DNA of 64,000 nt from Chloroflexia bacterium SDU3-3 (GTDB lineage Bacteria > Chloroflexota > Chloroflexia > Chloroflexales > Roseiflexaceae): the NCBI GenBank assembly GCA_009268125.1, contig WBOU01000014.1, forward strand, positions 1-64,000, in the 5' to 3' direction. Under the pieces are notes generated by a model. It was given only the letters and a program-made list of their open reading frames with translations, ran no database searches and was not told the DNA's origin. A program made the position numbers and the translations under genes. Numbering within the stretch: the stretch's first letter is position 1; each line of letters starts with the position of its first letter. Below are positions 53,441-63,941 of the stretch, piece after piece.

Positions 53441-54331
53441 CTAGCCGCCCGTGCTGAGCGCATAGCCGATCCCATCCTGCAGGCTGCTCTTGGTGATGAT
53501 GCTGCCCAGATCGACGCCTAGCCCAACGAGCGTCTGCGCCACCTCGGGGCGGATGCCAGTGAGCACTACGCGCGCCCCCAGCAGCCCCACGGCCTGCGCC
53601 GACTGCACCAGCGCGTGCGCCACCTGGGTGTCCACCACGAGCACGCCGGTGATGTCGATAATCGCCAGCCGCGCCTGGTGCTGGCCCACGCCCTCCAGCA
53701 GCGTGCTGATCACCTGCTGGCTTCGTCGGCTGTCCAGCCTGCCGATCAGCGGCATGATCACCACATCATCGCTGATCGGGATGAGCGGGGTCGACAGCTC
53801 CTCCAGCAGCATCTCCTGCGCCTGGATGATCTCGGCCTGCTCGCGCTGCTGCTCGATTGCCTGCTCGGCCTTCTTGCGCTCGGTGATGTCGAGCATCACG
53901 CCCACCAGGCCGCCCAGCTGGCCATCTTCGTTGAAGAAGACCGACTTGGTGAACAGCACCTCGTGGTTCGACCCGTCGGCGTAGCGCACCAGCGCCTCGT
54001 AGCGCTGGGTGGTGCGGCTCTCCATCAGGTCGTTGTCGGCCTTCTGGTAGACCTGGGCCAGATCGGGCGGCGAGAGATCGTAGACCCCAGCGCCCACGAT
54101 CTCGTTTTTTGCCTTGCCCAGGTAGTCCTCGAAGGCGCGGTTGCAGCCCAGGTAGGTGCCCTGCGCATCTTTGTAGAAAATCGGCGCGGGGATAGCATCC
54201 AGGATGGTGCGCAGGGCGACGGTGTGGGTCTGCTCGGCGCGGAGGGCGTGCTCAAGGTGGGCAAGCTGCTGCTCAAGCTCGTGGATGCGGCGCTGGAGTG
54301 CCTGGTGTTCGGGATCGTTCGGTTGGGACAT
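53441..54331 (-). CDS. PAS-STAS regulator, RsbR-like
   Basis: A 296-residue soluble protein. Residues ~1-40 form a coiled coil (LQRRIHELEQQLAHLEHALR). A PAS domain follows (ILDAIPAPIFYKDAQGTYLG, VGAGVYDLSPPD, GGLVGVMLDITERKKAEQAI). The C-terminal STAS domain contains IIDITGVLVVDTQVAHALVQ, in which the Thr of DITG and of DTQ correspond to phosphorylation sites of RsbR-type stressosome proteins. RsbR paralogs sense signals and release RsbT; the PAS domain would bind a ligand or redox cofactor. No RsbS or RsbT gene is in the window. Convergent with the short frame at 53250 and divergent from the glucosidase gene. Confidence 0.87.
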   Translation of the reverse strand: MSQPNDPEHQALQRRIHELEQQLAHLEHALRAEQTHTVALRTILDAIPAPIFYKDAQGTYLGCNRAFEDYLGKAKNEIVGAGVYDLSPPDLAQVYQKADNDLMESRTTQRYEALVRYADGSNHEVLFTKSVFFNEDGQLGGLVGVMLDITERKKAEQAIEQQREQAEIIQAQEMLLEELSTPLIPISDDVVIMPLIGRLDSRRSQQVISTLLEGVGQHQARLAIIDITGVLVVDTQVAHALVQSAQAVGLLGARVVLTGIRPEVAQTLVGLGVDLGSIITKSSLQDGIGYALSTGG

Positions 54332-54595
54332 GGTGGCATCTTCTCCTGCCGGGTGATGCAGCGGCGCGTCAGCCCATGGCTCTGGTGTGGGCGATCGATA
54401 GCGTTGTTTCTTTATGCCGCACTGGGGCTATTGTACTTGCCAAGGGGTATCTGTGCAAAAGGTGTGCGCGCTTGCGCTGGGCAATGGTTGATCGTGGGTT
54501 GTTCTGAAACGATTTTGAAAAAACGCGCTATACTATGAGCATCGAGATCTTGTGATGCGATGACGCATGGCTGTGAGCATACGGAAGGGATTGCT

Positions 54596-56179
<1,584 letters not shown>

Positions 56180-56198
56180 GATCGGTTTTTTCGACAAG

Positions 56199-56239
56199 AA
56201 GCAGTGCGTTTCCTCAAGCGAGAGGGCGCACTGCTTTTT
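56199..56239 (+). terminator. Rho-independent terminator of the glucosidase gene; the following ~300 bp hold no gene
   Basis: Stem AGCAGTGCG (56200-56208) with CGCACTGCT (56227-56235), then TTTTT. DNA from 56240 to about 56540 is AT-rich with only chance open frames. Confidence 0.85.
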
Positions 56240-56548
56240 GTATTGTTTTAAGAGGTTGGAATGCGGTATCTATGCGTATTCTAGCGCTATTGAGGGGTAG
56301 AGAATCTTTGCGCGCAGCTATCAGAACATAATGATGCTATTGCTGTAAAGATATGAATAGGATGGATGAGAGATAAATGAAAAGTACCGTGTTGAAGCGA
56401 GAGCTAGCATGGGTTACTCGGCGAAAAATGAAGATTGATCGCTAGATTGTTTAATAGCATAAGAGCGCTGCTTTCTCGTGTCACTTGCTGGGTTTGGGAC
56501 CGGTATAATTCGCCCTTAGGCGGATCTATTGCTAGTCCGATCTGTGGA

Positions 56549-56576
56549 TTGACAAGAGGGGTAATTGTGCTACAAT
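56549..56576 (+). promoter_or_regulatory. Strong sigma70-type promoter upstream of the diterpene synthase genes
   Basis: Perfect TTGACA (56549-56554), 16-base spacer, TACAAT (56571-56576). A second TTGACA at 56589-56594 with TCTAAC 17 bases on, and an isolated TATAAT at 56504-56509, may give additional starts. About 120 bases before the first terpene synthase ATG. Confidence 0.65.
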
Positions 56577-56698
56577 CGGTCGTACAGTTTGACACAAGAA
56601 TAATCCTAGACTCTAACCATTTAGATCTAGTTCTTTGTTAGGGTAATGTTAGGATTTAATTTTACTAAAAGCCGTCAAATGTAGGTGAGGAGAGCACC

Positions 56699-57535
56699 AT
56701 GGCTGATAATCTCCCCTCGCTCCATTCTCCACCGTCGGAAGCTCTTGAAGCCGTTGATCGCATTCTTCAGGATGTGCTGAGGCAATATGGCTATCAGCCG
56801 CGACGCCTAGCTCAAGTGCTTCGGCTTATGGCCATGTTACTGCCTACCGTTCGCCCAGAGGCGATAGCTGCGCTGGTGCTGCAGTCGATGTGGGTCTATG
56901 CGGTCGACGCGCTGGTGGATGGCTTTGCCCCTGATCTCGATACCCGCTTCCGGCGGTGGCTGGAGCACCCGCTGGAGCCCAACCCAGATGATGCTGAACA
57001 TAGGCTTTTTGCAGCCATGTGGTCGCATGTGCGCTCATTGGGCACGCCGCAAGGCTGTGAGCGCTGGCAGCAGGCGCTGGAGGTATTTTTATCGGCCCAG
57101 CTGCGCGAGCATACGCCACCGCAGAGCTACCTCGACTACCTTGATGTACGGGTGATCGCGAATGGGCTGCCGTCGCTGGCGGCGCTGGCGGCGCTGCTGC
57201 AGGGTGAGCTAGGGGCGCTTGATACGGCGCGGACTGCGAATCTTGTCCGCTGGGGCGGGATCTTCACCAGCCTCGCCAACGATCTACACTCCTACGATCG
57301 CGAGCTGGCCGAGGGCACTGCCGCCACGGCAAATGCGCTGGGGGTGCTGATGGGGCTGGCTGCGCGGCAGGGCGGTGTGCTCGATCTGGTATCGGCCAGA
57401 GGGATTGTTCAGGCTGATTGCGATGCCGCACTGCACATGTTTGATGCACAGCTTGGCGGATCATCTCAGTGGAGCGCGCTCGATGGGTTTATTGCGCGTG
57501 CGGTAGGGCTTGTGCGCCATGGGCATGTGGTGTAG
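56699..57535 (+). CDS. Class I terpene synthase-like protein
   Basis: A 278-residue, mostly helical protein with both metal-binding signatures of class I terpene synthases: an Asp-rich site in helix C, Asp70-Ala-Leu-Val-Asp74 (a DDxxD variant lacking the second Asp), and a perfect NSE triad, Asn194-Asp195-x-x-Ser198-x-x-x-Glu202 (NDLHSYDRE). RWGGIFTSLA just before it is the usual helix H lead-in. These enzymes ionise a diphosphate and cyclise or hydrate the product. The next gene encodes a class II cyclase, so the substrate is likely its bicyclic diterpenyl diphosphate, as for the Herpetosiphon pair that makes kolavelool. ATG 56699 with GTGAGGAGAGCACC ahead. Confidence 0.8.
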   Translation: MADNLPSLHSPPSEALEAVDRILQDVLRQYGYQPRRLAQVLRLMAMLLPTVRPEAIAALVLQSMWVYAVDALVDGFAPDLDTRFRRWLEHPLEPNPDDAEHRLFAAMWSHVRSLGTPQGCERWQQALEVFLSAQLREHTPPQSYLDYLDVRVIANGLPSLAALAALLQGELGALDTARTANLVRWGGIFTSLANDLHSYDRELAEGTAATANALGVLMGLAARQGGVLDLVSARGIVQADCDAALHMFDAQLGGSSQWSALDGFIARAVGLVRHGHVV

Positions 57536-57738
57536 CGGCCTGCTCCTCAGATAGTTGTCGATAGAACAAAGCTGATAGGCTATGTTGCCCCAGGATTTTA
57601 CCACTTTTAACTAATAATCAAGAGACAATGTTGTTCTAACTGATGGTATAGCGCTGTTTGCTAGCTCGCTTGGATCGTCATAATGAGAGCGCTCTCATCA
57701 TGACTGCATATGAATGTTCGTCGCATAAGGGAAGAAGT

Positions 57739-59268
57739 ATGCCAGAGCTACAAACGATCACCCATCTTCAAGACGTGGTGCAGAACCTAACAAGAGATGG
57801 CGGGCTTGTCAGCCCGTCGGTCTATGATACTGCGCAGGCGCTGCGCTTCTGGCCGCTGGGCGACCCTCAGGCGGTGCTGGCCTGGCTGTGCGATCAGCAG
57901 CAGCCGGATGGCGGCTGGAACGACCCGGCGGTGCCCCATGTGCGCACCGCCCCAACCCTGGCCGCCGTGCTGGCGCTGCACGAGCATGGCGAGCGCTACG
58001 CCGAGGCGGTGGCGCGCGGTGTGGCCTTCCTGCGCGGGCATGCGCACACCTGGCAGGGGCCGCTGCGCGACGATATCTCGGTGGGCGGGGAGCTGATCAT
58101 TCCGATGCTGCTTGAGCAGCTGAACAGCTACGGCTTTGGACTAGATCTGGCCCCCTACCAGGTGCTGGCGGCCCATGGCAGCAAGCGGCGCAACAAGCTG
58201 CGCATGATGGGCAGCAATGCCCCGCAGACCGCCCTGCACTCCTGGGAGGTGTGGGGCGATTTTGCCAGCGCCGATGCCTCGCTGCTGGATGCGATCGGCA
58301 GCGTGGCCCACAACCCAGCGGCGACTGCGGCATGGCTGTTTGCCACCGCCGAGCGGGGCGATCTGCACGAGCAGCGCCAGCGCGCCGCGCGCTACCTGCA
58401 GGCTACCTCACACGCCACCGGCGTGGGCGTACCGGGCGTTCTGCCGGGCGTGTGGCCCATCCCGCGCTTCGAGCAGGCCTTTGCGCTCTATGGCATTTTC
58501 GTCGCCGGGCTGCTCGACCACCCGCAGATCGCCCAGGCGGCGGCCCGGCAGATCGCCGATCTGGCCAGCGCTATTCGGCCCCAGGGCATCGGCCTCAACG
58601 ATCATTTTCGTACCGATGGCGATGATACCGCTGCCACTTACGCCGTGCTCGCCGCCGCTGGCCACTTTCCCGATCTTGACCCGCTGTACTATTTTGCCGA
58701 TGGCGATCACTTCTGCGCCTACCACGGCGAGCTGCACGCCTCGATCTCGGTGACGGCGCACGCGCTGCACGCGCTGCACATGCGCGGCCAGGATGTGCAG
58801 CCGCTGCTGGCCTACCTGCTTGCGCAGCAGCAGCCCGACGGCCACTGGCTGAGCGATAAGTGGAACCGCAGCTGGATCTACACCACCTCGCGGATCTTGA
58901 TCGCCAGCGACGGCCTGCTGCCCGAGCCAGCGCGGCAGCGGGCGGTGCGCTACCTGCTGCGCCACCAGCACGCCGATGGCGGCTGGGGGGTGGATCGCTC
59001 AAATGGAGAAGAAACCGCTTACGCTTTGCTGCTCTTTTGTATGTATGGCCGTAGTGGGAGGCTTGACGCCGAATCGTATCATGCATGTGAGCGTGCGCTG
59101 GCCTGGCTAGACGCGCACACGACGCTGGAATCAGAACCACTCGCCCATTGCTGGATCGGCAAAGAGCTCTATAGCCCCTATCGGGTCACGCAGGCGCTGC
59201 AGCTCGCAGTCCAGGCGGCCTGGTCGTTGTCGGTTCAGCACGATTCGCGGCAGGTGGGCACATGCTGA
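57739..59268 (+). CDS. Class II diterpene cyclase (prenyltransferase/squalene-hopene-like fold)
   Basis: A 509-residue double alpha-barrel cyclase. It has the protonating motif D-x-D-D at Asp293, Asp295 and Asp296 (RTDGDDTAATYAV) and several QW-like repeats: QQQPDGGWNDPAVP, LLAQQQPDGHWLSDKWN and RHQHADGGWGVDRSNGEETA. This length and motif set match bacterial ent-CPP or kolavenyl diphosphate synthases, which cyclise GGPP without ionising it. The frame opens at 57658, but ATG 57739 (MPELQTITHL) with AAGGGAAGAAG ahead is chosen. It follows the class I gene after 203 bases and precedes a STAS membrane protein by 12. No GGPP synthase gene in the window. Confidence 0.87.
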   Translation: MPELQTITHLQDVVQNLTRDGGLVSPSVYDTAQALRFWPLGDPQAVLAWLCDQQQPDGGWNDPAVPHVRTAPTLAAVLALHEHGERYAEAVARGVAFLRGHAHTWQGPLRDDISVGGELIIPMLLEQLNSYGFGLDLAPYQVLAAHGSKRRNKLRMMGSNAPQTALHSWEVWGDFASADASLLDAIGSVAHNPAATAAWLFATAERGDLHEQRQRAARYLQATSHATGVGVPGVLPGVWPIPRFEQAFALYGIFVAGLLDHPQIAQAAARQIADLASAIRPQGIGLNDHFRTDGDDTAATYAVLAAAGHFPDLDPLYYFADGDHFCAYHGELHASISVTAHALHALHMRGQDVQPLLAYLLAQQQPDGHWLSDKWNRSWIYTTSRILIASDGLLPEPARQRAVRYLLRHQHADGGWGVDRSNGEETAYALLLFCMYGRSGRLDAESYHACERALAWLDAHTTLESEPLAHCWIGKELYSPYRVTQALQLAVQAAWSLSVQHDSRQVGTC

Positions 59269-59280
59269 GGGTTTGAACCT

Positions 59281-60312
59281 ATGGTGATCACGAGACGTCA
59301 GGCTGTGGTGGGCATGCTGGGTCTGCAGGTGGCGGCGACTGTGGTGCTGTTTGGCCTGCAGTTTTTGGGGCCGGTCAACCTAAACCAGCTGGGAACGCTG
59401 CTTGGGGCGTTGGTGCTGTATGTCGTGCTGTTTGTGGCCTACTACAAGGGCTGGGATCCAGCGCGCTACGTCAATGCGGTGATCATGACCCTGACGGTCA
59501 CCACCGCAATCAGCGAGCCATTTTTGACCGAGCGGTTTGCCATGCAGGTGCAGATTGTGCCGGTGATCATTCTGATCATGGCCGACTGGCGCTGGGCGCT
59601 CGGCAGCATCTTCACCATGATCGGCATCCTGCTGTTTCGGGCGAACTGGACGGGTATCTATACCGATCCGAGCACGATGCTGCTGTACGCCGTGCTGATG
59701 TTCTCGATCGGCCTGCTGTGGAAGATCGCTGAGTCGAATGCGCACCGCGCCGAGATCAACGCCAAAAATGCGGAGGAGGCGCGCACGCTGGCCGAGCACG
59801 AGCAGCAGCTTGCGGTGGGTCGCCGCGATGAGCTGGCCAAGATCAACGAGGAGCAAGAGACGCTGCTGGCGCTGGTGTCGCAGCTGGAGACCCCGGCGAT
59901 CACGATTGCCGATGGCGTGCTGATCGCCCCCTTGATCGGCAATATTGACACCCGCCGCTCGAAAGAGATCACGCAGCGTCTGCTGGCGATGGCCTATGAG
60001 CGCCATGTGCAGCTGGTCATCCTTGACGTGACCGGCGTGTCGATGATGGACACCACGGTGGTGCATCGGCTGATGAAGACGGCGCAGTCGCTACGCCTGC
60101 TGGGCTGCGAGGTGACGATCAGCGGTATATCGGCAGATATCGCGCTCTCGCTGATCCAGATGGGGGTTATGCTTGATGAGATGGTGCAGACCGCGCGGAC
60201 GCCGCAGGTGGCGCTTGAGCAGTTTCTTCAGCGGAAAGAGCGTGCCGCGAACGCGGATGTCAGCTCGGTTGCTCAGGCGGTGAAGCGCTATACGCAGGAT
60301 CGGCGAAACTAG
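59281..60312 (+). CDS. Membrane STAS-domain regulator, RsbR-like
   Basis: A 343-residue protein: about five hydrophobic helices (residues ~10-155), a coiled-coil stretch (AEEARTLAEHEQQLAVGRRD), then a STAS domain (residues ~205-310) with LVILDVTGVSMMDTTVVHRL, where the Thr of DVTG and of DTT match RsbR phosphorylation sites. SQLETPAITIADGVLIAPLI is close to the equivalent segment of the PAS-STAS protein at 53441-54331. It starts 12 bases after the class II cyclase and ends in a strong terminator, so it is probably in the same transcript. A membrane sensor feeding a stressosome-like switch is inferred. Confidence 0.85.
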   Translation: MVITRRQAVVGMLGLQVAATVVLFGLQFLGPVNLNQLGTLLGALVLYVVLFVAYYKGWDPARYVNAVIMTLTVTTAISEPFLTERFAMQVQIVPVIILIMADWRWALGSIFTMIGILLFRANWTGIYTDPSTMLLYAVLMFSIGLLWKIAESNAHRAEINAKNAEEARTLAEHEQQLAVGRRDELAKINEEQETLLALVSQLETPAITIADGVLIAPLIGNIDTRRSKEITQRLLAMAYERHVQLVILDVTGVSMMDTTVVHRLMKTAQSLRLLGCEVTISGISADIALSLIQMGVMLDEMVQTARTPQVALEQFLQRKERAANADVSSVAQAVKRYTQDRRN

Positions 60313-60332
60313 CGCGCGGTGTCGTAGGGACC

Positions 60333-60364
60333 AAGGCTGCGGGGCATTTCCCCGCAGCCTTTTG
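60333..60364 (+). terminator. Rho-independent terminator of the terpene/STAS operon
   Basis: Perfect stem AAGGCTGCGGGG (60333-60344) with CCCCGCAGCCTT (60350-60361) and T-tract. Confidence 0.9.
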
Positions 60365-60483
60365 CGTGCTGTGAGGCCAGTATGGCAAGGGAAGTGAATT
60401 GCCGATGCGCTGGTGTGGGTCTATCGGCTATCTGCGGTCTGATACACCGTTGGGGTATATGCTTCGGGCGGTGCTGGCGGGCA

Positions 60484-60519
60484 AAAGTAAGGGCTGGCTC
60501 CCATCGGGAGCCAGCCCTT
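60484..60519 (-). terminator. Terminator of the cellulase gene
   Basis: Perfect stem AAGGGCTGGCTCCC with GGGAGCCAGCCCTT (60489-60519), three-base loop. On the minus strand it is followed by ACTTTTGC. Twenty-four bases past the cellulase stop. Confidence 0.85.
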
Positions 60520-60542
60520 GTGCTACGTTTGCCTAGCTAGTG

Positions 60543-63500
60543 CTATGGCAGGGCAGGGTAGGCGTTCTCGACCAGCATCTTGAACTGGGCGGCGAACCAC
60601 TTGCCGGCGAGCGGGGCGTTGGGCAGGGCGTTGGTGAGGTTGTTGCCGTTGAGCGAGTTGCCGGTGTAGGTCGGGTCGCACATGCGGTCGAAGCCCTTGC
60701 CTTCGTTGTTGTCGATGGCCTGGCTGGCGCCGTCGGACTCGCCCGGAGGCTTGATCCAGAGGAAGGCGTCGAAGTGGGCGAGGGGTGCGGCCTGGGGCCG
60801 CGCGCCGATGCCCGCGCCGTTCTGGTTGCACCAGTTGCCACGGTGGACGCGGCGGTCGATCTTGGTGGCGTTGACAAAGGTCTCAAGCGCGCTCGAGGTC
60901 GAGGCGGCGGTGGGTCGGGCGGCGCCACCCCAGCCGTTGCGGGAGGTGTCGACGATCATACCGATGGTGGACGGGAAGCCCTTGGCGACCAGGGCGCTGT
61001 AGAGGGCCTGGTTGTAAGAGATCTCGTCGATGTAGTTGTTCCACTGGTAGAAGTTGGCCGAGCGGACAGGCTGGTTGCCGACCTGCTGGGTGGCGGTCAT
61101 GAGCGGCTCGGTGGCCGGGGTGTAGTTGGCGGTGTTGGAGATGAAGCCGTCGATGCTGCTGTAGCCAGCGGTGGTGCCCTGGGCGACGGTCTGCATCAGG
61201 GTGACGAAGGGGCCGAAGTTGCTGTCCCAGCCAAGCCAGCCGGAGTGGGCGACGTCGATGTAGGTGTAGACGTTGCTGATGGCGTGGAGCTTGTTGAGGG
61301 CATACTGGACGCCCTGGACATAGGCGCCCGAGCTGTTGGCCTCAGCGCACTTGGCGATGCCAAGGTTGGTGATGAGGTTGGGCAGGGAGTCGGGCTCGAT
61401 GATGGCGGCGATGCGCAGGTTCTGGTACTTCGACTGGTTGAGGATGGAGGCGATGCGGTCGATGTACTCGGTCTTGTAGCGGTTGAGGCCGTCGGCGCTG
61501 ATCAGGAGCTCGCCGTTGGAGGCGAGGGCGGAGCAGTCGCGGTTGGGCAGGTCGTAGACGACGATGGTGACGAGCATGGGCGTGGAGCCGGACTGCTTGG
61601 CGGCGGCATCGTCGAGGAACTGCTCAAGGGTGCGGTTGACGCCTGGGCCACCGGTGACGGCGGCGATGCGGTCAAGCCAGATCGCGGTCTGGTAGTTCGC
61701 TACCTGCGCCATCTTTGAGCCAAGGGTGCCGCCAGTTGCGGCGGCCTCGGCCTGGACCTCGGCGGCGTAGTCGGGGTTGATGTACCACTCTACGCCTACG
61801 AAGGGGTTGTCCACATGCGCGCCGGGGATCGCCGTCGGTGTCACCGGGGTGGCGGTCACGGGCGTGCTGGTCACGGGCGTGCTGGTCACGGGCGTGCTGG
61901 TCACGGGCGTTGCGGTCCTGGTCGCCGTCGGCGTCACCGGGGTGCTGGTGACAGGCGTGGCGGTCCTGGTCGCCGTCGGCGTCACCGGGGTGGCGGTCAC
62001 GGGCGTGCTGGTCACGGGCGTGGTCGGCAGGGCAGGGTAGGCGTTCTCGACCAGCATCTTGAACTGGGCGGCGAACCACTTGCCGGCGAGCGGGGCGTTG
62101 GGCAGGGCGTTGGTGAGGTTGTTGCCGTTGAGCGAGTTGCCGGTGTAGGTCGGGTCGCACATGCGGTCGAAGCCCTTGCCTTCGTTGTTGTCGATGGCCT
62201 GGCTGGCGCCGTCGGACTCGCCCGGAGGCTTGATCCAGAGGAAGGCGTCGAAGTGGGCGAGGGGTGCGGCCTGGGGCCGCGCGCCGATGCCCGCGCCGTT
62301 CTGGTTGCACCAGTTGCCACGGTGGACGCGGCGGTCGATCTTGGTGGCGTTGACAAAGGTCTCAAGCGCGCTCGAGGTCGAGGCGGCGGTGGGTCGGGCG
62401 GCGCCACCCCAGCCGTTGCGGGAGGTGTCGACGATCATACCGATGGTGGACGGGAAGCCCTTGGCGACCAGGGCGCTGTAGAGGGCCTGGTTGTAAGAGA
62501 TCTCGTCGATGTAGTTGTTCCACTGGTAGAAGTTGGCCGAGCGGACAGGCTGGTTGCCGACCTGCTGGGTGGCGGTCATGAGCGGCTCGGTGGCCGGGGT
62601 GTAGTTGGCGGTGTTGGAGATGAAGCCGTCGATGCTGCTGTAGCCAGCGGTGGTGCCCTGGGCGACGGTCTGCATCAGGGTGACGAAGGGGCCGAAGTTG
62701 CTGTCCCAGCCAAGCCAGCCGGAGTGGGCGACGTCGATGTAGGTGTAGACGTTGCTGATGGCGTGGAGCTTGTTGAGGGCATACTGGACGCCCTGGACAT
62801 AGGCGCCCGAGCTGTTGGCCTCAGCGCACTTGGCGATGCCAAGGTTGGTGATGAGGTTGGGCAGGGAGTCGGGCTCGATGATGGCGGCGATGCGCAGGTT
62901 CTGGTACTTCGACTGGTTGAGGATGGAGGCGATGCGGTCGATGTACTCGGTCTTGTAGCGGTTGAGGCCGTCGGCGCTGATCAGGAGCTCGCCGTTGGAG
63001 GCGAGGGCGGAGCAGTCGCGGTTGGGCAGGTCGTAGACGACGATGGTGACGAGCATGGGCGTGGAGCCGGACTGCTTGGCGGCGGCATCGTCGAGGAACT
63101 GCTCAAGGGTGCGGTTGACGCCTGGGCCACCGGTGACGGCGGCGATGCGGTCAAGCCAGATCGCGGTCTGGTAGTTGGCCACCTGCGCCATCTGGCTGCC
63201 CAGCGTGCCGCCGGTTGCGGCGGCCTCGGCCTGGACCTCGGCGGCGTAGTCGGGGTTGATGTACCACTCCACGCCCACGAAGGGGTTGTCCACATGCGCG
63301 CCGGGGATCGCCGTCGGCGTCACGGGCGTGCTGGTCACGGGCGTGCTGGTCACGGGCGTGCTGGTCACGGGCGTGCTGGTCACGGGCGTGGCGGTCCTGG
63401 TCGCGGTGGGCGTCACGGGCGTGCTGGTGACAGGCGTGGCGGTCCTGGTCGCCGTCGGCGTCACGGGCGTGCTGGTCACGGGCGTGTTGGTCGGCGCGGT

Positions 63501-63941
63501 GGTTGGCGTGCTGGTTGGCGTGGTGCCGCCGCCGCAGGTGACGCCGTTCACGGTGAAGCTGGTGGGGATGCTGTTGCTGCCGCTCCAGCCACCGGTAAAG
63601 CCAAAGCTCTGCGAGCCGTTTGCTGCGATAACATCGTTCCAGCCGACGCTCTTGGCGCTGACGTTCGCGCCGCTCTGCACCACCGTGGCGTTCCACGCCT
63701 GGGTGACGGTCTGCCCGTTGGCAAAGCTCCAGCCGAGCGTCCAGCCGCTGATCGAGCTGGTGCCGGTGTTGGTGATCTTGACGTCGGCCTGGAACCCGGT
63801 GTTCCACTGGTTGGTGAGGGTGTAACTGACGCTACAGCTGACTGACGATTGCGCCAGCGCGCTAGTAGAAGCGCCAATGTTGAGCATGGACAGTGCCAGC
63901 ACGGCACCCACAGCTCGCCATCGAAGTCGCTGCGATCCCAT
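60543..63941 (-). CDS. Secreted cellulase: CBM2 plus two tandem identical GH6 catalytic domains
   Basis: An 1132-residue exported enzyme. Signal peptide ALSMLNIGASTSALAQ, then a family 2 carbohydrate-binding module (residues ~33-135; aromatic-rich, bracketed by Cys36 and Cys136 in VSCSV and VTCGGG). A Thr/Pro linker of TPVTSTPVTPTATRTATPVT type follows, then GH6 (residues ~214-637), a second such linker and GH6 again (~707-1132). Both catalytic modules show the GH6 signatures VVYDLPNRDCSALASNGE and IAAIIEPDSLPNLI with the catalytic Asp, plus VAHSGWLGWDSN and VDTSRNGWGG. GH6 enzymes are inverting cellobiohydrolases or endoglucanases. ATG 63941 has TTAAGGAGTAGCT ahead. The two GH6 modules are identical over more than 1.1 kb of DNA. 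Confidence 0.93.
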   Translation of the reverse strand: MGSQRLRWRAVGAVLALSMLNIGASTSALAQSSVSCSVSYTLTNQWNTGFQADVKITNTGTSSISGWTLGWSFANGQTVTQAWNATVVQSGANVSAKSVGWNDVIAANGSQSFGFTGGWSGSNSIPTSFTVNGVTCGGGTTPTSTPTTAPTNTPVTSTPVTPTATRTATPVTSTPVTPTATRTATPVTSTPVTSTPVTSTPVTSTPVTPTAIPGAHVDNPFVGVEWYINPDYAAEVQAEAAATGGTLGSQMAQVANYQTAIWLDRIAAVTGGPGVNRTLEQFLDDAAAKQSGSTPMLVTIVVYDLPNRDCSALASNGELLISADGLNRYKTEYIDRIASILNQSKYQNLRIAAIIEPDSLPNLITNLGIAKCAEANSSGAYVQGVQYALNKLHAISNVYTYIDVAHSGWLGWDSNFGPFVTLMQTVAQGTTAGYSSIDGFISNTANYTPATEPLMTATQQVGNQPVRSANFYQWNNYIDEISYNQALYSALVAKGFPSTIGMIVDTSRNGWGGAARPTAASTSSALETFVNATKIDRRVHRGNWCNQNGAGIGARPQAAPLAHFDAFLWIKPPGESDGASQAIDNNEGKGFDRMCDPTYTGNSLNGNNLTNALPNAPLAGKWFAAQFKMLVENAYPALPTTPVTSTPVTATPVTPTATRTATPVTSTPVTPTATRTATPVTSTPVTSTPVTSTPVTATPVTPTAIPGAHVDNPFVGVEWYINPDYAAEVQAEAAATGGTLGSKMAQVANYQTAIWLDRIAAVTGGPGVNRTLEQFLDDAAAKQSGSTPMLVTIVVYDLPNRDCSALASNGELLISADGLNRYKTEYIDRIASILNQSKYQNLRIAAIIEPDSLPNLITNLGIAKCAEANSSGAYVQGVQYALNKLHAISNVYTYIDVAHSGWLGWDSNFGPFVTLMQTVAQGTTAGYSSIDGFISNTANYTPATEPLMTATQQVGNQPVRSANFYQWNNYIDEISYNQALYSALVAKGFPSTIGMIVDTSRNGWGGAARPTAASTSSALETFVNATKIDRRVHRGNWCNQNGAGIGARPQAAPLAHFDAFLWIKPPGESDGASQAIDNNEGKGFDRMCDPTYTGNSLNGNNLTNALPNAPLAGKWFAAQFKMLVENAYPALP
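60547..61697. repeat. Direct repeat copy A (second GH6 module), ~1.15 kb
   Basis: Matches 62026-63176 at a constant offset of 1479 bases. I saw no difference in the translated modules or in the DNA compared. Identity stops sharply at 61697/63176, after which synonymous and single-residue changes appear (GSKMAQ versus GSQMAQ). Confidence 0.93.
62026..63176. repeat. Direct repeat copy B (first GH6 module), ~1.15 kb
   Basis: Partner of 60547-61697. The offset of 1479 is 493 codons, so the duplication is in frame and includes one Thr/Pro linker. Confidence 0.93.

Noticed and set aside
56404-56641. Short frames before the terpene synthase gene
   Set aside because: They overlap the promoter region and have no ribosome sites.
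61815-63845. Very long plus-strand frame over the cellulase gene
   Set aside because: High-GC antisense frame of Gly/Arg/Val composition; the minus strand encodes clear CBM2 and GH6 domains.
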